Assembly (NCBI RefSeq): GCF_963674635.1
Contig: NZ_OY771475.1
Location: forward strand, 2,728,001 to 2,792,000
Source: Breoghania sp.
GTDB lineage: Bacteria; Pseudomonadota; Alphaproteobacteria; Rhizobiales; Stappiaceae
Direction: 5' to 3'
DNA: 64,000 nt
Part shown: in pieces, positions 14,640 to 22,619 of the stretch
Numbering within the stretch: position 1 is the stretch's first letter
Layout of the letters: the number at the start of each line of letters is the position of its first letter
The notes under the pieces: generated by a model
What the model saw: the letters and a program-made list of their open reading frames with translations, nothing else
Databases searched by the model: none
Told to the model about the DNA's origin: nothing
Position numbers and translations under genes: made by a program

Positions 14640-15251
14640 TCAGGCTTCCACGCAACCGACAGAACGAAACGGTTGAAGCCGGGTGGTTGCGCCACCCATG
14701 GCGGCCAGATCGTCGGCCAGCCGGGCCAACGCTGCCCGGTCCAGAACGGGCTCATATTCGGTCGTGCGGATATCGCAGGCGATGCCGCTTTCCAGCACCA
14801 TCTCCAGCCCCTTGCGCGCCTTGACGCCACTGCCCGGCACACCCGTGATCCGCTCATATTCGGCAAAAGGCGCCTTCACGTCGTAACCGATCCAGTCAAT
14901 GAGCGGGAGCACCGCTTCAAGACGCGCCGGATAGGGGCCGCCGGTGTGAAGCCCGATGCGGAACCCAAGCGCGCGGGTTTCGCGGATCGCCTCCGGCAAG
15001 GCGGCCTGAAGCGTCGGCTCCCCGCCGGAAAAGACCACGCCATCCAGCAACCCGCGTCTCGCCTTGAGGAAAGACAGCACATTGTCCCAATCCAGCCCCG
15101 TCTCGGCGTGAGCCGGGATCAGATGCGGATTGTGGCAATAGCTGCAATTCCACGGACAGCCCTGACAGAAAACGGTGGCGACAAGCTCGCCCGGCCAGTC
15201 GCAGGTGGACAGCCGGGCGAGCCCTCCGATGCGAAGCTCAGTCGCGCGCAA
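14640..15251 (-). CDS. nrdG: Anaerobic ribonucleotide reductase activating enzyme (radical SAM)
   Basis: A 203-residue radical SAM protein. The [4Fe-4S] cysteines are in CPWNCSYC (C-x3-C-x2-C) near residues 32-39, preceded by CQG. A GGEPT-like motif (SGGEPTLQ) follows, the SAM-binding turn. NrdG reduces SAM and generates the glycyl radical on class III ribonucleotide reductase. The start is a TTG at 15251, supported by GAGGA six bases upstream. It overlaps the end of the glycyl-radical module gene by 14 bases, so translation is coupled. It is the last gene of the leftward riboswitch-controlled operon nrdD - radical module - nrdG. Length is in the usual range for the short NrdG type. Confidence 0.9.
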   Translation of the reverse strand: MRATELRIGGLARLSTCDWPGELVATVFCQGCPWNCSYCHNPHLIPAHAETGLDWDNVLSFLKARRGLLDGVVFSGGEPTLQAALPEAIRETRALGFRIGLHTGGPYPARLEAVLPLIDWIGYDVKAPFAEYERITGVPGSGVKARKGLEMVLESGIACDIRTTEYEPVLDRAALARLADDLAAMGGATTRLQPFRSVGCVEA

Positions 15252-15426
15252 GTCGATCCTCGCAGAAGAAGCGACGTTCGGCGTGCTCCCCCTTCTTGCC
15301 GCGATTGAAGGAGGAAACCGGGCGATGGTAGCCCATCACGCGGGTCCAGATTTCGCAGGGCTGGCGTTCCTCATCGCTCAGGGTGACGATGTCTGTTTCG
15401 GCTTGAGTGCCAAGAAAATCGGCCAT
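15238..15426 (-). CDS. Stand-alone glycyl-radical domain of class III ribonucleotide reductase
   Basis: A 62-residue protein that looks like the detached C terminus of NrdD. The segment EIWTRVMGYHRPVSSFNRGK matches in layout the end of NrdD proteins, where the radical Gly lies in RV-x-GY; here that is Gly32. The start is Met 15426, because GGAGG sits five bases before it; an upstream Met at 15438 contains this ribosome site. It lies 45 bases after the stop of the large nrdD gene, whose product ends right after its zinc-binding cysteines and lacks a radical Gly. The two must work together: the large chain binds the nucleotide and this piece carries the radical. Overlap with nrdG fits its role as NrdG's substrate. 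I see no frameshift signal joining the two pieces. Confidence 0.75.
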   Translation of the reverse strand: MADFLGTQAETDIVTLSDEERQPCEIWTRVMGYHRPVSSFNRGKKGEHAERRFFCEDRLARD

Positions 15427-15471
15427 GGCGGCCTCCATGTCGTTTGGTGTGATCAGATGAAATGGTGAGGC

Positions 15472-17487
15472 TTATTGCCCGGCGCACCGCCGCTTTTCGG
15501 CAAGCAGCTCGGCATCGCAGGTCGGGCAGAATTCGTGTTCGCCTTCGATGTAGCCATGCTTCGGACAGATGGAGAATGTCGGGGTGACGGTGATGTAAGG
15601 CAGCCGGAAGCGACCGAGCGCGCGCTGCACCAGCTTCTTGCAAGCCTCGGCGGAGGAAACCCGCGAGCCCATGTAGAGATGCAGCACCGTACCACCGGTA
15701 TATTTGCGCTGTAGCTCGTCCTGCCGTTCCAGCGCCTCGAAGGGATCGTCGGTGAAGTCGACGGGAAGCTGGCTGGAGTTGGTGTAGTAGGGGCTTTCGT
15801 CTCCGCCCGCCTGAAGGATGCCCGGATAGCGTTTCAGATCCTCACGAGCGAAGCGGTAGGTCGCGCCTTCCGCAGGCGTCGCTTCCAGATTGAACATGGT
15901 GCCGCTCGCTTCCTGGAACTCCACGATCCGCGAACGAATGTGATCGAGCAGGCGCACCGCGAAGGCATGGCCCCATTCGGTGCTGACATTCTCGCAATCG
16001 CCGGTGAAATTGCGGATCATCTCGTTGATGCCGTTCACACCGAAGGTGGAGAAGTGGTTCCTGAGCGTACCGAGATAGCGCTTGGTGAAGGGGAACAACC
16101 CGTCATCCATGTGGCGCTGGACGACCTTGCGCTTGATTTCCAGACTGTTGCGCGCGATTTCCAGCAGTTCGTCGAGACGCCCGAAAAGCCCTTCCTCATC
16201 GCCTCGATAGACATGGCCGAGCCGGGCGCAGTTGATGGTGACGACGCCCAGCGAGCCGGTCTGCTCGGCCGAGCCGAAAAGCCCGTTGCCACGCTTAAGA
16301 AGTTCGGTGAGGTCAAGCTGAAGCCGGCAGCACATGGAGCGGATCATGTTCGGCTTCAGTTCGGAATTCAGGAAGTTCTGGAAGTAAGGCAGCCCGTATT
16401 TGGCCGTCATCTCGAACAGCCGGTCGGCGTTCTCGCTCTCCCACGGAAAATCGGGGGTGATGTTGTAGGTGGGGATCGGGAAGGTGAAGACCCGGCCCTT
16501 GGCGTCACCCTTTGTCATCACCTCCATGTAGGCGCGGTTGATCATGTCCATTTCGCGCTGAAGATCGCCATAGGTGAACGGCATCTCCTCGCCGCCGATC
16601 ACCGGCACCTCGTCGCGAAGGTCCTCAGGGCAGGTCCAGTCGAAGGTGAGATTGGTGAAAGGCGTCTGCATGCCCCAGCGCGAGGGCACGTTGAGATTGT
16701 AGACAAGCTCCTGAATACACTGCAGGACTTCCTCGTAATCGAGGTCGTCCTTGCGGATGAAGGGGGCCATGTAAGTGTCGAAGGAAGAAAAGGCCTGCGC
16801 GCCCGCCCATTCGTTCTGGAGCGTGCCGAGGAAATTGACGATCTGGCCGACGGCGCTTGAAAGATGCTTGGGCGGGGCGGATTCGATCTTGCCCGGTACA
16901 CCGTTCAGGCCTTCCACCAGCAGCGTGCGCAAGGACCAGCCCGCGCAATAGCCTGCCAGCATGTCGAGGTCGTGGATGTGGAAGTCGCCGTCGCGATGCG
17001 CCCGGCCCACCTCAGGCGGATAGATGTGGGAGAGCCAGTAATTGGCCACCACCTTGCCCGAGAGGTTCAAGATCAGCCCGCCCAGCGAATAGCCCTGATT
17101 GGCGTTGGCGGAAACGCGCCAGTCGGTGCGCTCCAGATATTCGTTGATGGAGGAGGTAACATCGACGACGGTCTTGCGATCCTGCCGCGCCTGCCCGCGC
17201 TTTTCTCGGTAGACGATATAGGCGCGCGCGGTCGCCGGGTAATCCGTGGAGATCAGAACCTGTTCCACGATGTCCTGGATCTGCTCGATCGTGGGCACGT
17301 CGCCGGCGTGACGGTGAGCGATGACCTTGATCGCGGCATCGCAAAGGCGACGGGCATCGGCCTCGCCGAATTCGCCGGTCGCCTGACCGGCGCGGGCAAT
17401 CGCGGACAGGATGCGTTCGGCATCGAAGGGCGCGCGGACGCCGCTTCGCTTGATGATGTGACTTGGCAGGCAAGACGTGGCAGGCAT
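15472..17487 (-). CDS. nrdD: Anaerobic (class III) ribonucleoside-triphosphate reductase, large chain without the radical domain
   Basis: A 671-residue class III reductase chain that makes dNTPs without oxygen or B12. Residues ~8-100 are an ATP-cone (HIIKRSGVRAPFDAERI) for allosteric control. The barrel has GYCAGWSLR and SMCCRLQLD, which hold the expected active-site cysteines. The C terminus has the zinc site CPKHGYIEGEHEFCPTC and then stops. The glycyl-radical segment, which usually follows in the same chain, is in the next gene. The start at 17487 (MPATSC) is the first Met next to the ATP-cone; 17 more in-frame residues upstream look like leader sequence. A cobalamin riboswitch lies 134 bases upstream, so the gene is expected to be on when B12 is scarce. 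Confidence 0.9.
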   Translation of the reverse strand: MPATSCLPSHIIKRSGVRAPFDAERILSAIARAGQATGEFGEADARRLCDAAIKVIAHRHAGDVPTIEQIQDIVEQVLISTDYPATARAYIVYREKRGQARQDRKTVVDVTSSINEYLERTDWRVSANANQGYSLGGLILNLSGKVVANYWLSHIYPPEVGRAHRDGDFHIHDLDMLAGYCAGWSLRTLLVEGLNGVPGKIESAPPKHLSSAVGQIVNFLGTLQNEWAGAQAFSSFDTYMAPFIRKDDLDYEEVLQCIQELVYNLNVPSRWGMQTPFTNLTFDWTCPEDLRDEVPVIGGEEMPFTYGDLQREMDMINRAYMEVMTKGDAKGRVFTFPIPTYNITPDFPWESENADRLFEMTAKYGLPYFQNFLNSELKPNMIRSMCCRLQLDLTELLKRGNGLFGSAEQTGSLGVVTINCARLGHVYRGDEEGLFGRLDELLEIARNSLEIKRKVVQRHMDDGLFPFTKRYLGTLRNHFSTFGVNGINEMIRNFTGDCENVSTEWGHAFAVRLLDHIRSRIVEFQEASGTMFNLEATPAEGATYRFAREDLKRYPGILQAGGDESPYYTNSSQLPVDFTDDPFEALERQDELQRKYTGGTVLHLYMGSRVSSAEACKKLVQRALGRFRLPYITVTPTFSICPKHGYIEGEHEFCPTCDAELLAEKRRCAGQ

Positions 17488-17621
17488 TTGGTTTCTGAAC
17501 CCCGACCATGTGGAGGGGCAAGGACCGAACAGGCGCACGGTGCTGACGGCACACGGCAGAAAGCCATGCGCAAAGGCACGCGACCCGTCGGAGACCCCGC
17601 CCCGGGACGTGAATTATGGAT

Positions 17622-17817
17622 CGCGGCAGGTCTCCTGGCTCGCGGGTCAATGCCACCACCCGACGCCTTCCCAGAGCCCGAAGGCTCCAGTGGCAGGCCA
17701 GCGCACAAAGGCACCTCTGGATGACAACTCGCCGCTTACAGTTGCGGGGACAGCGCCGGCCTTGCCCGAGGCGCACCGGCTTCCCTCTTAGCCCTCAGCC
17801 TCTCGACTCAAGGAACC
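17622..17817 (-). ncRNA. Cobalamin riboswitch controlling nrdD - nrdG
   Basis: Read on the minus strand this stretch has the layout of the B12 riboswitch: GGTTCCTTGAG near the 5' end, the GAGGGAAGCCGGTG-type box, GCTGTCCCCGCAACTGTAAG in the core, and the B12 box GAGCCAGGAGACCTGCC near 17624-17641. The 5' 44 bases (17774-17817) are identical to the riboswitch on the other strand. It ends about 134 bases before nrdD. Binding of adenosylcobalamin should lower expression of nrdD and its partners. Confidence 0.92.
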
Positions 17818-17828
17818 ACGACTACAAC

Positions 17829-17858
17829 ATGTAGGTCTGAGGTCTCGTTTTCTGTCAA
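17829..17858 (-). promoter_or_regulatory. Candidate promoter for the class III reductase operon
   Basis: On the minus strand TTGACA (complement of 17853-17858) is followed after 18 bases by CTACAT (complement of 17829-17834). Transcription would start about 5-10 bases before the riboswitch's 5' end, as expected. The distance from TTGACA to the riboswitch's GGTTCC is 35 bases, the same as in the divergent promoter at 18126. Confidence 0.6.
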
Positions 17859-18125
17859 TTGATAGAGCCGAACGGGTCGGGCACGGGCAGACGCGGGTGC
17901 AACGCCCCGTCTGCCCGCTCGGATTGTCCACATGGATTTATTCGAACTGCAGAAACCTGCCGGTTCAAGGCCCGTGGGATGGCTCGGCAGGCGTTCGTCA
18001 TGACGTGGAGGCGGGAGCGCCGAGGCGCGGCGGAAGCGCTGTTTTCCGCCAACTGCGGCATCCTGTCACCCGGTGTGAGAAAGTGGTGATATACGGGCGG
18101 TCAGCTCACACCGAAACTCAACTGA
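17859..18125. promoter_or_regulatory. Spacer between the divergent ribonucleotide reductase promoters
   Basis: No gene is seen here. A GC-rich inverted repeat is built from CGGGCAGACGCGGG near 17883 and CCCCGTCTGCCCG near 17907. At 18072-18112 GGTGTGAG and CTCACACC form an 8-base inverted repeat 25 bases apart, just before the rightward promoter. Either could be a regulator site, for example for an oxygen or NrdR-type regulator, but neither matches a consensus I can state with confidence. Confidence 0.35.
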
Positions 18126-18156
18126 TTGACAATCCGCGAGCTGAACATACCCTATG
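18126..18156 (+). promoter_or_regulatory. Candidate promoter for nrdHIEF
   Basis: TTGACA at 18126-18131 is followed by a weak -10 region (CCCTATG, about 18150-18156). The 35-base spacing from TTGACA to the riboswitch's GGTTCC is identical to that of the leftward promoter, which suggests that promoter and riboswitch were copied as one module. Confidence 0.5.
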
Positions 18157-18164
18157 TGGTGTTC

Positions 18165-18342
18165 GAGGTTCCTTGAGTCGAGAGGCTGAGGGCTAAGAGG
18201 GAAGCCGGTGAGGCCCGTTTTGATGGCCCAATCCGGCGCTGCCCCCGCAACTGTGAGCGGCGAGTTCCTGTCCGAAAAGCCACTGGGATGTCCCGGGAAG
18301 GCGGACAGAAACGATGACCCGTTAGCCAGGAGACCTGCCTTG
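18165..18342 (+). ncRNA. Cobalamin riboswitch controlling nrdHIEF
   Basis: The hallmarks are in order: GGTTCCTTGAG at 18167, GGGAAGCCGGTG ending at 18210, the core GCTGCCCCCGCAACTGTGAG at 18238-18257, and the B12 box TAGCCAGGAGACCTGCC at about 18323-18339. It lies about 117 bases before nrdH. Bases 18167-18210 are identical to the first 44 bases of the riboswitch on the other strand. It should reduce expression of the class Ib reductase when B12 is plentiful. Confidence 0.93.
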
Positions 18343-18458
18343 AGCACAACGTCATCGGACGGCGGGGCCGATAGACGCGAGTGCGATGGTTTCGCCTTCG
18401 CCTGCTCGTGTCTTTCGCCCGTCTCCAATTCAAGATCTTCGGGGTGAAAGAAGCTCAC

Positions 18459-18680
18459 ATGACCATCACCGTCTATTCCAAGCCTGCTTGCGTGCAGTGC
18501 ACCGCCACAACCCGCGCGCTTGACCAGCGTGGCGTCGCGTACAACCTGATCGACCTGACCCGCGACGACAGCGCCATGGAGAAGGTGCAATCGCTGGGTT
18601 ACCGGCAGGCCCCCGTGGTGGTGGCGGGTGAGGATCACTGGTCCGGCTTCCGGCCCGACAAGATCGGCGCGCTGAGCTAA
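18459..18680 (+). CDS. nrdH: NrdH-redoxin, glutaredoxin-like electron donor
   Basis: A 73-residue thioredoxin-fold protein with the redox pair CVQC at residues 11-14, after the start MTITVYSKPA. The C-terminal block HWSGFRPDKI is the NrdH signature that separates it from glutaredoxins. It passes electrons from thioredoxin reductase to NrdEF. The start at 18459 is preferred because the protein aligns from its first residue; the frame is open 26 codons further up but those lie in the leader. It is the first gene after the cobalamin riboswitch. A 310-base gap full of repeat sequence separates it from nrdI. Confidence 0.9.
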   Translation: MTITVYSKPACVQCTATTRALDQRGVAYNLIDLTRDDSAMEKVQSLGYRQAPVVVAGEDHWSGFRPDKIGALS

Positions 18681-18990
18681 GGCGGGTGCGGGCGGGGTTC
18701 GTCCGCTCACCGTTCGGGGCATCGTCTTGCCTGTGTGGCCGATCCTTCGGGACGGCCCTTCGGGCCTCCTCAGGATGACGTTTTCGGGCTGGTGAGACGC
18801 CTGAACCTGCCTTCTTCAATGCACCTCTGCCACGGGGGAAGGTCGGACCGCAGGTCCGGGTGAGGGGATGTGAGGTCTCCATATCCACGTGAGTTCGACA
18901 CCCTCTGCCTAACCCTCTCCCCATGGGAGAAGGGACAGATCCTGTATCTGCCGGTCACCTCTCGCATTCACCTGCTAACGGGCATTCCCC
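18681..18990 (+). repeat. Two palindromic intergenic repeat elements between nrdH and nrdI
   Basis: The gap holds no gene. At 18741-18785 is an element with ends GATCCTTCGGGACG and CCTCAGGATGACG, a single copy of the repeat found as an inverted pair at 33150-33274. At about 18826-18938 a second type has ACGGGGGAAGG, GGACCGCAGGTCC, and CCCTCTCCCCATGGGAGAAGG, a form common between genes of related bacteria. Both can fold as hairpins. Inside an operon they may lower read-through or protect the nrdH message. Confidence 0.7.
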
Positions 18991-19395
18991 ATGTCAGGCC
19001 TTGTCTATTTCTCCAGCGCTTCGGGAAACACCCAGCGGCTCATCACCCGGCTGGGGCTTCCCGCGCAACGCATTCCGGGCCGGTCCTCGCAGGCGATGCT
19101 GCGACCCGAAGCACCCTTCATCCTCATCACGCCCACCTATGCCGATGGCGAGGGGCGTGGTGCGGTTCACAAGCAGGTCATCCGCTTTCTCAATGACGCG
19201 GAGAACCGCGCGCTCCTGAGGGGCGTGATCGCCTCCGGCAACACCAATTTCGGTCGCTTCTACGCTTATGCGGGCGACATCATCAGCGCGAAATGTCACG
19301 TGCCCCTGCTCTATCGCTTCGAGCTTGCGGGAACGGCAGGCGACGTGGCGCGCATCACCCAGGGAATGGAACGGTTTTGGAAACGACAGTCCTGA
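18991..19395 (+). CDS. nrdI: NrdI flavodoxin-like protein
   Basis: A 134-residue flavodoxin-fold protein. The N-terminal VYFSSASGNTQRL is the FMN phosphate loop, then LITPTYADGEG and SGNTNFGRFYAYAGD, the NrdI flavin loops. NrdI supplies the oxidant that assembles the dimanganese-tyrosyl radical of NrdF. It ends at 19395, with the nrdE start just inside it, so the pair is coupled. Order nrdH-nrdI-nrdE-nrdF is the standard class Ib operon. Confidence 0.92.
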   Translation: MSGLVYFSSASGNTQRLITRLGLPAQRIPGRSSQAMLRPEAPFILITPTYADGEGRGAVHKQVIRFLNDAENRALLRGVIASGNTNFGRFYAYAGDIISAKCHVPLLYRFELAGTAGDVARITQGMERFWKRQS

Positions 19396-21539
19396 AGCGG
19401 GCGGAGGCTGCTCCGACCACGGGGGGCGAGCCGCTCGATTATCACGCGCTCAACGCACTCCTGAACATTTACGATGCCGACGGTCGCATCCAGTTCGAGG
19501 CAGACCGGCGCGCCGCACGCGAGTATTTCCTTCAGCACGTGAACCAGAACACGGTTTTCTTCCATTCGCTGGAGGAAAAGCTCGGCTATCTCGTGCGCGA
19601 GAATTATTACGAGGCGGCGGTTCTGGAGGCCTACGACCCGGCCTTCGTCACCTCGATTTTCAAGGCGGCCTATGATCGCAAGTTCCGCTTTCCCACCTTT
19701 CTGGGCGCATTCAAATATTACAGCAGCTACACGCTGAAGACCTTTGACGGCAAACGTTACCTTGAGCGTTTCGAGGACCGCGTGGTGATGGTGGCGCTGG
19801 CGCTGGCCCAGGGCGACGAAGACCTGGCCATGCGGCTGATGGACGAGATCATCTCGGGCCGTTTCCAGCCCGCGACCCCGACCTTTCTGAATGCCGGCAA
19901 GAAGCAGCGCGGCGAATTGATCTCGTGCTTCTTGTTGCGCATCGAAGACAACATGGAATCCATCGGGCGCAGCATCAATTCCGCGCTCCAGCTGTCAAAG
20001 CGCGGCGGCGGGGTGGCCTTGCTGCTGACCAACCTGCGCGAAGCGGGCGCGCCCATCAAGGGCATCGAGAACCAGTCCTCCGGCGTCATTCCGGTGATGA
20101 AACTCCTGGAAGACAGCTTCTCCTACGCCAACCAGCTTGGTGCGCGACAGGGGGCGGGCGCCGTCTACCTCCATGCCCATCACCCCGACATCCTGCGCTT
20201 CCTCGACACAAAGCGCGAGAACGCGGACGAAAAGATCCGCATCAAGACGCTGTCGCTCGGCGTCGTCATTCCCGACATCACGTTCGAACTCGCCAAGACT
20301 GACGAGGACATGTACCTGTTCTCGCCGCATGACATCCAGCGGGTCTACGGCAAGCCCATGTCGGAGATTTCCGTCAGCGAACTTTACCGTGAGATGGTCG
20401 ACGACCCGCGGATCGCCAAGAAGAAGATCCGCGCCCGCGCCTTTTTCCAGACCATCGCGGAAATCCAGTTCGAAAGCGGATATCCCTATATCCTGTTCGA
20501 GGACACCGCCAATCGCGCAAACCCGGTCGCCGGTCGCATCAACATGTCGAACCTGTGCTCGGAGATCCTGCAGGTCAACGACGCATCGGAATTCGCAGAC
20601 GATCTCTCCTATACCCATCTGGGCACGGATATTTCGTGCAATCTCGGCTCGCTCAACATCGCCAAGACCATGGATGGGGGAGACATCGCCGCCACGGTGG
20701 AAACGGCGGTGCGCGCACTGACGGCCGTTTCCGACATGAGCGCGATCGACTCCGTGCCGTCCGTCAGGCGTGGAAATGACGAGAGCCACGCCATCGGGCT
20801 CGGGCAGATGAACCTGCACGGCTTTCTCGCCCGCGAGCGCATCCATTACGGCTCGCCCGAGGGCATCGACTTCACCAGTATCTATTTCTGCACCATCGCC
20901 TTCCACGCCATTCGTGCGTCCAACAGAATCGCGAAGGAACGGGGCCGAAGCTTTGCCGGCTTTAAGCACAGCCGCTATGCCGATGGCTCGTTCTTCGATC
21001 AATATGTGGAGCGCGACTGGCTGCCGGAAACGGAGACCGTGAAGGCCTTGTTCGACCGCTTCGGCATCACGGTTCCGAGCCGTGCGGACTGGGAAGAACT
21101 CAAGGCCGACGTGATGCGCGACGGGCTCTACAACCGCAATCTTCAGGCGGTGCCGCCGACCGGCTCGATCAGCTACATCAACAACGCCACCTCCTCCATT
21201 CATCCGATCGCCTCGCGGATCGAGATCCGGAAGGAGGGAAAGATCGGGCGCGTCTATTATCCCGCCCCCTTCATGGACAATGACAATCTCGACTATTACC
21301 GCGACGCCTATGAGATCGGTCCGGAGAAGATCATCGACACCTATGCGGCGGCGACCCGGCATGTAGACCAAGGGCTGTCGCTGACGCTGTTCTTCCGCGA
21401 CACCGCCACCACCCGAGATATCAACCGTGCCCAGATCTACGCCTGGAAGAAGGGCATCAAGACCATCTATTACGTGCGCCTGCGCCAGCTCGCCCTTGAG
21501 GGGACCGAGGTGCAGGGCTGCGTTTCCTGCGCGCTGTGA
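19377..21539 (+). CDS. nrdE: Class Ib ribonucleoside-diphosphate reductase, alpha chain
   Basis: A 720-residue catalytic subunit that reduces NDPs. Expected elements are visible: LISCFLLRIEDNMESI with an active-site Cys, NMSNLCSEI with the radical-site Cys and Glu, SCNLGSLNI, and the C-terminal redox pair CVSC at the very end. The N terminus lacks an ATP-cone, as usual for class Ib. The start is the TTG at 19377: an AGGGA ribosome site lies eleven bases upstream, and it overlaps nrdI by 19 bases. Earlier in-frame starts lie deep in nrdI and add unrelated sequence. nrdF follows 12 bases later. Confidence 0.92.
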   Translation: METTVLKRAEAAPTTGGEPLDYHALNALLNIYDADGRIQFEADRRAAREYFLQHVNQNTVFFHSLEEKLGYLVRENYYEAAVLEAYDPAFVTSIFKAAYDRKFRFPTFLGAFKYYSSYTLKTFDGKRYLERFEDRVVMVALALAQGDEDLAMRLMDEIISGRFQPATPTFLNAGKKQRGELISCFLLRIEDNMESIGRSINSALQLSKRGGGVALLLTNLREAGAPIKGIENQSSGVIPVMKLLEDSFSYANQLGARQGAGAVYLHAHHPDILRFLDTKRENADEKIRIKTLSLGVVIPDITFELAKTDEDMYLFSPHDIQRVYGKPMSEISVSELYREMVDDPRIAKKKIRARAFFQTIAEIQFESGYPYILFEDTANRANPVAGRINMSNLCSEILQVNDASEFADDLSYTHLGTDISCNLGSLNIAKTMDGGDIAATVETAVRALTAVSDMSAIDSVPSVRRGNDESHAIGLGQMNLHGFLARERIHYGSPEGIDFTSIYFCTIAFHAIRASNRIAKERGRSFAGFKHSRYADGSFFDQYVERDWLPETETVKALFDRFGITVPSRADWEELKADVMRDGLYNRNLQAVPPTGSISYINNATSSIHPIASRIEIRKEGKIGRVYYPAPFMDNDNLDYYRDAYEIGPEKIIDTYAAATRHVDQGLSLTLFFRDTATTRDINRAQIYAWKKGIKTIYYVRLRQLALEGTEVQGCVSCAL

Positions 21540-21551
21540 GGCTTCAATCCC

Positions 21552-22577
21552 ATGACACATCATCCCGCTCATATGGCCGCGCACCTGCCCACGGCACGCG
21601 ACACGTCCTCCCAACCCCAGCACGCGGTGCCGCGTGCCATCAACTGGAACCGTCTGGAGGATGACAAGGATCTGGAGGTCTGGAACAGGCTGACGGTGAA
21701 TTTCTGGCTGCCGGAAAAGGTGCCGCTTTCAAACGACATCCAGAGCTGGGCGACGCTCACGCCGGACGAACAGCAGCTCACCATTCGCGTTTTCACCGGA
21801 CTAACGCTGCTGGATACGATCCAGAACACGGTGGGTGCGCCCTCGCTGATGCCGGATGCGATCACCCCGCATGAGGAAGCGGTTCTCACCAACATCGCCT
21901 TCATGGAGGCGGTGCATGCGCGCAGCTATTCCTCCGTCTTTTCCACGCTGTGCAACACGGCAGAGGTGGATGACGCCTTCCGCTGGTCGGAGGAGAACGC
22001 CCAGCTTCAGGCCAAATCGAAGCTGATCCTGAACGAGTATCGCTGCGCGGACAGTCCGCTCAAGAAGAAGATCGCCAGCGTCTTTCTGGAGAGCTTTCTT
22101 TTCTATTCCGGCTTCTATCTGCCGATGTACTGGTCGAGCCGTGCAAAGCTCACCAACACCGCCGACCTCATCCGCCTGATCATCCGCGATGAGGCAGTGC
22201 ATGGCTACTATATCGGGTACAAGTTCCAGAAAGGCCTGGATCGTCTGAGCGATGCCCAGAAGCAGGAGATCAAGGACTTCGCCTTCTCGCTGCTGTTCGA
22301 TCTCTATGAAATCGAGTGCAAATATACCGAGAGCCTCTATGACGGCATCGGGCTCAGCGAGGACGTCAAGCAGTTCCTTCATTACAATGCCAACAAGGCC
22401 TTGATGAACCTGGGTTATGAGGCTCTGTTTCCGGAAACCGTGTGCGCGGTCAACCCGGCGATCCTGTCGGCACTCTCCCCCAATGCGGACGAGAACCACG
22501 ACTTCTTCTCAGGTTCCGGCTCGTCCTATGTCATCGGCAAGGCGGTGGCAACCGAAGACGAAGACTGGGATTTCTGA
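21552..22577 (+). CDS. nrdF: Class Ib ribonucleoside-diphosphate reductase, beta chain
   Basis: A 341-residue ferritin-like subunit that holds the metal-tyrosyl radical. Metal ligand regions include FTGLTLLDTIQ, FMEAVHARSYSSVF, FLESFLFYSGF and IIRDEAVHGYYIG, in NrdF order. The length and the EAVHARSYS block agree with NrdF and not NrdB. It lies 12 bases after nrdE and ends just before a terminator hairpin. Cofactor is expected to be Mn2 or Fe2 helped by NrdI. Confidence 0.93.
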   Translation: MTHHPAHMAAHLPTARDTSSQPQHAVPRAINWNRLEDDKDLEVWNRLTVNFWLPEKVPLSNDIQSWATLTPDEQQLTIRVFTGLTLLDTIQNTVGAPSLMPDAITPHEEAVLTNIAFMEAVHARSYSSVFSTLCNTAEVDDAFRWSEENAQLQAKSKLILNEYRCADSPLKKKIASVFLESFLFYSGFYLPMYWSSRAKLTNTADLIRLIIRDEAVHGYYIGYKFQKGLDRLSDAQKQEIKDFAFSLLFDLYEIECKYTESLYDGIGLSEDVKQFLHYNANKALMNLGYEALFPETVCAVNPAILSALSPNADENHDFFSGSGSSYVIGKAVATEDEDWDF

Positions 22578-22584
22578 TCACGAA

Positions 22585-22611
22585 GGCGCTCCCTCCACCC
22601 GGGGGAGCGCC
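22585..22611. terminator. Bidirectional terminator hairpin between nrdF and a LysR gene
   Basis: GGCGCTCCC (22585-22593) pairs perfectly with GGGAGCGCC (22603-22611) in the 42-base gap between two convergent genes. No strong T tract is present on either side. Confidence 0.6.
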
Positions 22612-22619
22612 GTCATGTC

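Noticed and set aside
15427..15471. Programmed frameshift or readthrough joining nrdD to the radical-domain gene
   Set aside because: The gap has no slippery site, and the small gene has its own GGAGG and ATG, so separate translation is simpler.
19995..21623. 542-codon leftward frame inside nrdE
   Set aside because: Antisense shadow of nrdE; repetitive Asp/Val/Gly/His composition and no domain.
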